Part shown: positions 58,069-64,000 of the stretch, one piece after another | Position numbering within the stretch: the stretch's first letter is position 1 | Layout: each line of letters starts with the position of its first letter | Source of the DNA: Armatimonas rosea | Lineage (GTDB): Bacteria; Armatimonadota; Armatimonadia; Armatimonadales; Armatimonadaceae | DNA: 64,000 nucleotides | Direction of reading: 5' to 3' | NCBI RefSeq assembly: GCF_014202505.1 | Contig: NZ_JACHGW010000001.1 | Span: 1,630,697 to 1,694,696 of the forward strand | The notes under the pieces: model-generated | The model's database searches: none | The model's input: only the letters and a program-made list of their open reading frames with translations | What the model was told of the DNA's origin: nothing | Program-made: the position numbers and the translations under genes

Positions 58069-59307
58069 ATGATTTTCACGCAGACTCCGCCCAGTCTTCA
58101 GCAGCTTGCTCAGGCGTTTCAGGCCGCCTACGATGCCAAGCGTTACTTAGAGGCGAGCGCACTGGGCCTCTACGCGATCTCTTTAGGGGAGCGCCAGCCC
58201 GAGGCGCTCTACAACACGGCCTGTGCACTTGCCCTCGCAGGGGACCGCGACCGGGCGTTCTCGGTGCTGGAGCAGGCGCTGAAGGTGGGCTTCGACGATG
58301 CCCCGCTCCTCAAGAAAGACTCGGACCTTGAGAGCCTGCGCACCGACTCGCGCTGGGCGGGGATTCTGGCGCGCACCGAAAAGGCCGCCGAGAAGCGCCG
58401 CCTCGCCCTGGCGAACCCGGACCGTGCGCCGTTTGTCACCGACGATATCCCGCGGTTTTGGGCGGCCTACGACAAGGCAGTTGCGGTTCCGCCGGGGGCA
58501 CAACGCGCCTCGATCTTCCAGAGCGAGTACTTCGATAAGGCGACGCCGGGGATGAAGGACTGGGTGCGGGTGCGCCGCGCCAGCGCGGCGGGAGTGGCGG
58601 GCTTTGTGACAGCAAACCCGAAGTTCTTTGCCGCAATTCGCCCCGCGACCTACGAGATCGCCAAGCAGCGCCCGGCGACGGTCGCGGCGTTTCGCAAGTT
58701 CAAGGCGCTCTACCCCGACGCCCAGTTTCCTGCCTCGACTTTCTGTATCGGGGCGTTCTACGGCGGCGGGACGGTCTCGGGGCGGAGCCTCTTGATGAGC
58801 GCGGAGATGTACACCGCCACCCCCCAGACCCCCACCGACGAGCTGGGGCGCTGGCAGAAGCTCGTGCTCACCCCGACCCACGACCTGCCGTTTATCATCG
58901 CCCATGAGATGATCCACTTTCAGCAGCGCTACAACACGCTGGACATGACCCTGCTGCGCGCCTGCATCCAAGAGGGGAGCGCGGACTTTTTGGGTGAGCT
59001 CTGTTCCGGGAGCGTGGGGCAGTTCCACGAGCGCGAGGTCTTTCCCTACGGCAACGCCCACGAGCGTGAGCTCTGGGAGAGGTTTCAGCAGGACATGCTA
59101 CGCTTCGATAGGCAGAAAGTCTGGCTCTACTCCGACAGCGGCGAGGGCAAGCGCCCCGATGACCTCGGCTACTTCATGGGCTACAAGATCTGTGAGGCGT
59201 ACTACAAAAACGCCGCGGACAAGAAACAAGCCGTCCACGATATCCTCCACATCTCCGACTTCAGAGCGTTTCTTGCCGCCAGCCGCTACGCCGAGAAGTT
59301 TCGTTAG
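58069..59307 (+). CDS. TPR protein with DUF2268-like zinc metallopeptidase domain
   Basis: A 412-residue protein. Residues 10-100 are TPR-like (ALYNTACALALAGDRDRAFSVLEQAL). From about 125 a gluzincin-type domain follows: HEMIH with His279, Glu280 and His283, and EGSADF (Glu302) as likely third ligand, close to the DUF2268 predicted proteases. No signal peptide, so the peptidase is probably cytoplasmic. ATG at 58069 is divergent from the SGNH gene. The 3' end overlaps the convergent kinase-like gene by four bases. Confidence 0.78.
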   Translation: MIFTQTPPSLQQLAQAFQAAYDAKRYLEASALGLYAISLGERQPEALYNTACALALAGDRDRAFSVLEQALKVGFDDAPLLKKDSDLESLRTDSRWAGILARTEKAAEKRRLALANPDRAPFVTDDIPRFWAAYDKAVAVPPGAQRASIFQSEYFDKATPGMKDWVRVRRASAAGVAGFVTANPKFFAAIRPATYEIAKQRPATVAAFRKFKALYPDAQFPASTFCIGAFYGGGTVSGRSLLMSAEMYTATPQTPTDELGRWQKLVLTPTHDLPFIIAHEMIHFQQRYNTLDMTLLRACIQEGSADFLGELCSGSVGQFHEREVFPYGNAHERELWERFQQDMLRFDRQKVWLYSDSGEGKRPDDLGYFMGYKICEAYYKNAADKKQAVHDILHISDFRAFLAASRYAEKFR

Positions 59308-60002
59308 AGCCCTAGTTCCGCCACAAGGGCCGCGACCGAGCTGGGGCGCGCGGCTTTTTCGGGGCTGGTAGCGCGGGCTAGGACGGCTCTCTCCTGCTCC
59401 GTGGCGCTCTCCCCGAGGGCGAGCAGGGCGAAGCGGGCGACATTGAAGACATTAGTTTGTGCGTCGATGGTGTCCCCTTTGAGAAACTCCTCCGGGGCCA
59501 TGAGGCGTGAGCTGCCCCAGTTGCGGTTGGTGGTGAGCGAGAAGCTCGGGGCCTTGACACACAGGTCCCAGTCGAAGAGCCAGGGCTTCTTGTTCTCGTA
59601 GTCGTAGATCAGGTTGCCCTCGTAGAAGTCCACGAGTGTCCACCCCGCCGACGTGACTGCGGCGAGCGCGGCGAGGATCACTTGGAGTGCGGCGCGGCGC
59701 TCGGTGTCGGGGAGGGTGTAGAATTTTTCGCGGGCCTCGGGCGTATTGAGGGTCTCGCCCGAGACAAAGGGGTAGATCAGCAGCACGCCATCATCGACCC
59801 CCGACATCAGCAACGACGGAATTATATTCTCGTGGAGGTTGGCCGTGCTGAGCTCCGCCTCGACCGCGGCACGCTCCTGGAGGGCGTAGGGGAAGAACTT
59901 GATAAAGAGCGCTGGGGTGCGCCAGGCCAGGGTGGCGCTGTCGCTCTTCTCAAACGGGCAGGCATCGGGGAGGTTGGCGGCAAGCCACTGAAACGCGGTC
60001 AT
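59304..60002 (-). CDS. Protein kinase-like protein
   Basis: A 232-residue protein with a small kinase-like fold: FIKFF (Lys35 as possible ATP lysine), Glu50 in the following helix, VDFYEGN (Asp125 and Asn130 with the correct spacing of the catalytic loop), FDWD (Asp144) in place of DFG, and MAPEEF as the APE motif. It lacks a recognisable Gly-rich loop and the HRD His, so activity is uncertain. A C-terminal helical part follows. It may be a minimal Ser/Thr kinase or pseudokinase. ATG at 60002 is 15 bases after the HAF protein stop. Confidence 0.65.
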   Translation of the reverse strand: MTAFQWLAANLPDACPFEKSDSATLAWRTPALFIKFFPYALQERAAVEAELSTANLHENIIPSLLMSGVDDGVLLIYPFVSGETLNTPEAREKFYTLPDTERRAALQVILAALAAVTSAGWTLVDFYEGNLIYDYENKKPWLFDWDLCVKAPSFSLTTNRNWGSSRLMAPEEFLKGDTIDAQTNVFNVARFALLALGESATEQERAVLARATSPEKAARPSSVAALVAELGL

Positions 60003-60017
60003 CGAGAGAAGGAGGGG

Positions 60018-60935
60018 CTAGCGAGGATCGAGCAAGACCGCCCGTAGCTCGTCGCGGTAGAGGGCCTGCCCGACCAGCTGTCCCTTGTTGTTGAGGCCAT
60101 GGAGCTCAAGCACGTGCCAGTGGCCCCGGCTCTCGATCAGGTCGTCCACGAAGTGTTTCTTGCCCTCTGCCCATAGGACGCCGCCTGCGCCCACACTCTC
60201 AAATTTCTCCGCCTGGTGCCCGGCGACCCAGCCGCGGTCGTTGATGGCCGTGGCGACTCCGGGGAAGAGAATCTCGGCGGAGCTATTGGGACGCCAGCGG
60301 AGCGCACGGGTGGGGAACCCCTCCTCGGTGTCGTCGTCGGCGAGCATGCCCGTTCCCACCAAGGTTCCGGTGGCATTGACTGCGGTCGCGCGGCCGGTCT
60401 TGCAGCGTGCAGGGAGCGGGAGCCAGGCGATCTGGTTGCTCTTCCAGACCACAGGGACATCGCCCTGGGCCACATGGACAAAGCCCGCGACCCGACCATC
60501 CGGGCAGAGGACACGCGCCTCGGCGGCATCGGAGAGCCAGCGGAAGATCGTCCCCTTGAGAACCCACGCCTGTCCCAGCGGGAGCCCCTTGCTCTCGGTA
60601 GTGCCGACAACCGTCCGGCCCTCGGCGATATCACGCGGCACGACACGCTCGCCCGGCTGCGTCTGGATCGGGAGCGCCTCGAGCTGCCCCTTACGCCAGA
60701 AAAGCCCGGATTTACCGTCTTCGATCGCCACCTCACCCTTGGGGTTGATGCCCCAGGCATAGGTGCCCGGACCGGCGAGAAAGTGGATCTTACCCCGCTC
60801 CCAGAGCGCCGCGCGATCGTCGCACGCCCCCGCAATAGTTCCGGCATCGTTGATTGCCAGACGCGAGCGTAGGCCAAACTTGGCGCTCGGGTTCGGCCCG
60901 GAAAGATCGACAAGGTGGTAGCGTAGTGGTGTCAT
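60018..60935 (-). CDS. HAF-repeat-like propeller protein
   Basis: A 305-residue protein with repeated (A/G)IN..G.(V/I).G segments: AINDAGTIAGACDDRAALW, WGINPKGEVAIEDGKSGLFW, AVNATGTLVGTG, AINDRGWVAGHQ and GLNNKGQLVGQA. This is the pattern of extracellular HAF repeats, probably a beta propeller, but there is no signal peptide here. Function unknown. ATG at 60935 has TACAAT eight bases upstream and overlaps the preceding gene stop (ATGA), so it may be transcribed both from its own promoter and by readthrough. Confidence 0.75.
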   Translation of the reverse strand: MTPLRYHLVDLSGPNPSAKFGLRSRLAINDAGTIAGACDDRAALWERGKIHFLAGPGTYAWGINPKGEVAIEDGKSGLFWRKGQLEALPIQTQPGERVVPRDIAEGRTVVGTTESKGLPLGQAWVLKGTIFRWLSDAAEARVLCPDGRVAGFVHVAQGDVPVVWKSNQIAWLPLPARCKTGRATAVNATGTLVGTGMLADDDTEEGFPTRALRWRPNSSAEILFPGVATAINDRGWVAGHQAEKFESVGAGGVLWAEGKKHFVDDLIESRGHWHVLELHGLNNKGQLVGQALYRDELRAVLLDPR

Positions 60936-61537
60936 CTCACCGTATTGTACGGCATTTCTTGGGAAAACGTGACCCGCTGTGCGTTTTGCCACGCTGTCCG
61001 GCGAAGGTGGCGTAGCTGAACCGAGCCCTTCCCAAAGCGACAGAGGAGCCAGTTACCTAGCTCCAGCGCCTCCCGGTGGGTGGTGCGTAGCGCTCCAAGA
61101 TGCCGACCCGTCACGCGCCCAAAGTCATCGAAGCTGGCGTGGAGGGCCTTATCAAAGAGAGGATCAAGAGCGAAGAAATCCGGCGCGAGGCTCTCCCATG
61201 CCAGAGCGGGAGGGCGGGTTGCGACAAGCACGGGGGGGAGATCGACGGTGATGTGTGCGGTCATCGCGCGCAGGAGCAGGGTCTGGAGCAGAGCGCCGGG
61301 ATCGGTGCCGCGCCGGAGCCGTCTGTCTCCTGCAAGTGCCAGGTACGGCTGCCAGTGGGGCAGGCTTGCACGGTTGGCGTAGGCCGCGTAGAACGCCTGC
61401 TGCTGCGCCGCTGTGACCGTCGGGTAGCGCAGGGGGACCGTGGGGATCAGGCGCGTCACGTGGAAGTACGCCACCGCAAAGACATCTGCCAGGGTCCCCT
61501 CCTGCAAGAAACGCTCACGCTCCGCGGCGAGGGTCAC
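60932..61537 (-). CDS. DUF5995-like protein
   Basis: A 201-residue, mostly helical protein. DVFAVAYFHVTRLI near the start and AMTAHITVDLPPVLVAT in the middle resemble the DUF5995 pattern (vY..VT, then NAHI..DLp). Conserved His and Asp in the second motif could be functional. No known role. The start is GTG at 61537, overlapping the ppk stop by four bases, so it is co-translated with polyphosphate kinase; the pairing gives the only functional hint. Confidence 0.6.
   Translation of the reverse strand: MTLAAERERFLQEGTLADVFAVAYFHVTRLIPTVPLRYPTVTAAQQQAFYAAYANRASLPHWQPYLALAGDRRLRRGTDPGALLQTLLLRAMTAHITVDLPPVLVATRPPALAWESLAPDFFALDPLFDKALHASFDDFGRVTGRHLGALRTTHREALELGNWLLCRFGKGSVQLRHLRRTAWQNAQRVTFSQEMPYNTVR
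60944..60949 (-). promoter_or_regulatory. TACAAT -10 box of the HAF-repeat gene
   Basis: Minus strand TACAAT-ACGGTGAG-ATG, eight bases before the start, inside the DUF5995-like coding end. Confidence 0.5.
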
Positions 61538-63603
61538 CGACGCTGGCCGGTGCGCTGGAAGAGCATCTGGGCATCGCGGCGCTTACGGTCCTTGGGCTTG
61601 AGCCGCTCGTAGCTCCCATCGGGCTTGAGCTCTCGGGCTTGGACATTGTCGGCGAGCAGGGTCGCCAGGACTTTATTGACCACGTGTGCCTTGAGCTTGG
61701 GGTTCTCGATGGGGAAGACCACCTCGACACGGCGATCCAGGTTGCGCTGCATCAGGTCGGCGCTGCCCGCGTAGAGCTCCGGCTCGCCGCCATTCTCAAA
61801 GTAGAAGATGCGCGCATGCTCTAAGAAACGCCCCACAATGGAGACTACCCGGATATTCTCCGACCAGCCCGGTAGGCCAGGCAGCAGGCAGCAGATACCG
61901 CGGATAATGAGCTCGACTCTCACTCCTGCACCCGATGCCGCGTAGAGGAGCTCGATCATCTCGGGGTCCACCAGCGCGTTCATCTGGAAGATCAGGCGGG
62001 CGGGGCGGCCTGCCTTGGCGTGCTCGGCCTCCCGCTGGATGCGGCGGGCCATCTCCTGGCGCAGGTTGATTGGGGCGACCAGGAGCTTGCGAAACTTAGT
62101 CTGCCGTGAGTAGCCCGTGAGGTAGTTGAAGAGATCGGTGACATCCGCCCCGAGCTCGGGGTCGCAGGTGAGGAGCCCCAGGTCGGTGTAGAAGCGGGCG
62201 GTGGTGGCGTTGTAGTTGCCGGTTCCCAGGTGGACGTAGCGCTTGATCCCATCGGCCTCTTTTCGGACAATCAGCAGGCACTTGGAGTGGGTCTTGAGCC
62301 CCATCAGGCCGTAGACCACGTGAACACCGGCTTGCTCGAGCTGCCGTGCCCAGGCGATATTGTTCTGCTCGTCGAAGCGGGCCTTGAGCTCGACCAGAAC
62401 CGCCACTTGGGTGTCCACATCGCGGGCCGTGACCAGGGCGGGAACCAGCGGCGAGTTGGCCCCGACCCGGTAGAGAGTCTGCTTGATCGCCAGGACGTTC
62501 TGGTCCCGCGCCGCGGCCTCGACCAGGGCGAGCACGGGCGCGAAGGAGTCGTAGGGGTGGTGTAGGAGGATATCGTTGCTGGCGATCGCGCCAAAGATAT
62601 CTTGCCCGGTGGAGAGGGTGGCGGGGAGGCGGGGGACATAGGGCTTGTCCTTGAGATCGGGGCGGTCTACCTTCATCAGCTCCATCAGCGATGAGTACCC
62701 GAGCTCGCCGCCGAGGCTCGCGCCCGTGGCAACCAGGTTTCGTGGGTCCATCTCTAGCCCCTCGATCACCAGGTTGCGGATGGTCGTGGGCATGGCTTCC
62801 GTCACTTCAAGGCGGGTGACAAAGCCAAAGTGGCGCTTGTTGATATCGGCCTCGACCGAGCGTAGCAGGTCCTCGGTCTCGTCCTCTTGGATCTCGATAT
62901 CGGCATCGCGGGTGACACGGAAGGGGTAGACCGCACGGTGGTTGACATCGAGCCCGGGAAAGAGCGCTCCCACATGGTGGGCGATCACCTCCTCGATCCA
63001 GACAAAGCGGGTTGTGGTGCCGGTCGGGACGAGGCGTGGGAAGGTCGCGGGGATCTTCATGCGCGCGAAGCGCTGGCCCCGGATCGGGTCGTTGACCACG
63101 ATGGCGAGGTTGAGCGAGAGGTTGGAGATATGGGGGAAGGGGTGCCCATGATCGACCGCGAGCGGCGTCAGAGTCGGGAATACCTCGGCCTCAAAGAAGC
63201 GCGCCAGGTTGGTTCTTTCGTCGGCGGTGAGCTCCTCGTAGGTGACCACCTCGATCCGCTGGCGCTTGAGCAGGCGGCGGAGCTCCTTCCAGCAGTCCTG
63301 AGCCAGCGCGGAGAGCCGGGCGACCTCTACCCCGATCTGGTCCAGTGCCTCGGTGGGGGTGAGGCCATCAGCGGCCACATCCGCGACCTGGGCGGTGCGC
63401 TGCGCCTGGAGCCCCGAGACCCGGATCATGAAGAACTCATCGAGGTTGTTGCCAAAGATCGCGAGAAACTTCACGCGCTCTAGGAGAGGGTTGGTCTCGT
63501 CCCAGGCCTCTTCGAGCACACGGGAGTTGAAGGACAGCCAAGAAAGCTCACGATTGATGTAGGGCATGCGCTCGGGGGTGAGCGTCTCTGTTTCCGCAGA
63601 CAT
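61534..63603 (-). CDS. ppk1: Polyphosphate kinase 1
   Basis: A 689-residue Ppk1 of normal length. N domain starts YINRELSWLSFNSRVLEEA; the head domain has FLAIFGNNLDEFFMIR; the C1 and C2 domains carry the phospholipase-D-like motifs with the phospho-accepting His in GLKTHSKCLLIVR and HLGTGNYN, and DLMQRNLDRRVEVVFPI near the end. It makes polyphosphate from ATP at the membrane or in granules. ATG at 63603 has TAAACT seven bases upstream. First gene of the ppk, DUF5995-like, HAF, kinase-like set, all closely spaced on the minus strand. Confidence 0.97.
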   Translation of the reverse strand: MSAETETLTPERMPYINRELSWLSFNSRVLEEAWDETNPLLERVKFLAIFGNNLDEFFMIRVSGLQAQRTAQVADVAADGLTPTEALDQIGVEVARLSALAQDCWKELRRLLKRQRIEVVTYEELTADERTNLARFFEAEVFPTLTPLAVDHGHPFPHISNLSLNLAIVVNDPIRGQRFARMKIPATFPRLVPTGTTTRFVWIEEVIAHHVGALFPGLDVNHRAVYPFRVTRDADIEIQEDETEDLLRSVEADINKRHFGFVTRLEVTEAMPTTIRNLVIEGLEMDPRNLVATGASLGGELGYSSLMELMKVDRPDLKDKPYVPRLPATLSTGQDIFGAIASNDILLHHPYDSFAPVLALVEAAARDQNVLAIKQTLYRVGANSPLVPALVTARDVDTQVAVLVELKARFDEQNNIAWARQLEQAGVHVVYGLMGLKTHSKCLLIVRKEADGIKRYVHLGTGNYNATTARFYTDLGLLTCDPELGADVTDLFNYLTGYSRQTKFRKLLVAPINLRQEMARRIQREAEHAKAGRPARLIFQMNALVDPEMIELLYAASGAGVRVELIIRGICCLLPGLPGWSENIRVVSIVGRFLEHARIFYFENGGEPELYAGSADLMQRNLDRRVEVVFPIENPKLKAHVVNKVLATLLADNVQARELKPDGSYERLKPKDRKRRDAQMLFQRTGQRR

Positions 63604-63610
63604 ACCGCAC

Positions 63611-63616
63611 AGTTTA
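63611..63616 (-). promoter_or_regulatory. TAAACT -10 box of ppk1
   Basis: Minus strand TAAACT-GTGCGGT-ATG, seven bases before the start. Confidence 0.45.
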
Positions 63617-63905
63617 CCGCAGGTGGGGATGTGCGGGGATTGAAAGCCCCGGCACAGGGGAGGGAGCGCCCCGTGGGCGCGGAGAGCGCTTGTTTCTGCG
63701 CGTCCTCGGGACGCTCCCTAATCCGCAAACGGGGCATTCATCGAAAAGGCGCGTGGAAACCCCGGCCTTCAGGCCGGGTGAGGAAACGTGATGCCAGGAG
63801 TCCCTTGGGACGGATGGCTGGACAGATACCCGTCTCGGGGAGGGAGCGTCCCGGGGGATCTTGCTAAATTGAGCTTGGTTTCTCCACTCAGGGCTGGATT
63901 TGTCC
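63617..63905. repeat. Intergenic cluster of hairpin repeats
   Basis: No supported gene. Holds GGGGATTGAAAGCCCC (63636 region), GCGTCCTCGGGACGCTC (63700-63716, matching 42696-42712), CCCGGCCTTCAGGCCGGG (63761-63778) and a further GGGAGCGTCCCGGGGG near 63841. These are REP-like families related to those at 42.7 and 43.8-43.95 kb. Confidence 0.65.
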
Positions 63906-63981
63906 GAAGCCCTCGGTGCTACAAGAAGCCCTCGGTGCTACAAGAAGCCCTCGGTGCTACAAGAAGCCCTCGGTGCTACAA
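63906..63981 (+). repeat. Four perfect 19-base tandem repeats ending in a -10 box
   Basis: GAAGCCCTCGGTGCTACAA repeated four times without mismatch. In the last copy the following T turns TACAAG into TACAAT (63977-63982), the -10 form used by many genes here, so it probably lies in front of a gene beyond the window. Confidence 0.85.
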
Positions 63982-64000
63982 TAGGGTTTGGGAAAACGTA

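Noticed and set aside
63906..63981. CRISPR array
   Set aside because: The 19-base units are directly adjacent with no spacers and no cas genes nearby; it is a simple tandem repeat.

Overview
The window is a GC-rich, densely coded bacterial chromosome segment with about 57 protein genes and no RNA gene or CRISPR array that I could see. PEP-CTERM proteins, prepilin-like proteins, an unusually large sulfatase complement, a cyclase/NB-ARC/TPR regulator and near-leaderless genes suggest an Armatimonadota-type organism. This is an inference from gene content; a planctomycete-like or other glycan-degrading phylum cannot be excluded without a marker gene.

Region 1 (1-8.5 kb): three minor pilin-like genes on the minus strand, one running off the window. 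They are followed on the plus strand by a heptose pair (gmhA-gmhB), a REP-associated transposase between exact inverted 22-mers, a conserved unknown, a NIL-domain protein, Hsp20 and Lon.

Region 2 (8.5-38 kb, all minus strand): the dominant feature, nine sulfatases in two long runs of overlapping or nearly touching genes. Run A (25.0 to 8.5 kb) starts at a TATAAT box with a cyclase/ATPase/TPR regulator, then L-serine dehydratase, five sulfatases, a GH20 hexosaminidase and a nucleoside deaminase. Its last sulfatase is fused to helical repeats and an HExxH metallopeptidase-like domain. Run B (about 38 to 25.2 kb) holds a CocE/X-Pro-peptidase-like hydrolase, a pullulanase-type GH13, four sulfatases, an SMI1/KNR4 protein and several unknowns. 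With a second GH20 lipoprotein and a BNR-type protein further right, this looks like machinery for removing sulfate and amino sugars from complex glycans. No sulfatase-maturing enzyme (FGE or anSME) is recognisable here.

Region 3 (38-47.5 kb): a Tes/MJ0619-like radical SAM gene whose 5' end is duplicated around a small membrane gene, a Uma2 nuclease, an Lgt-family membrane protein lacking the usual catalytic His motif, a lactonase propeller, and a sigma/anti-sigma/FmdB/Gfo-Idh operon preceded by a PEP-CTERM trypsin.

Region 4 (47.5-64 kb): GH20 lipoprotein, DEAD-box helicase, BNR protein with VanW, two paralogous PEP-CTERM proteins, lipoprotein, SGNH hydrolase, TPR-metallopeptidase, kinase-like protein, HAF-repeat protein, DUF5995-like protein and polyphosphate kinase, ending in a repeat-rich 397-base stretch.

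Two themes cut across the window. About a dozen genes carry a TANAAT-like box only 4-8 bases before the start codon, implying leaderless transcripts. Several families of palindromic REP-like repeats sit between genes and repeatedly intrude in frame into coding sequence: a serine dehydratase linker, sulfatase N-termini and the transposase C-terminus.
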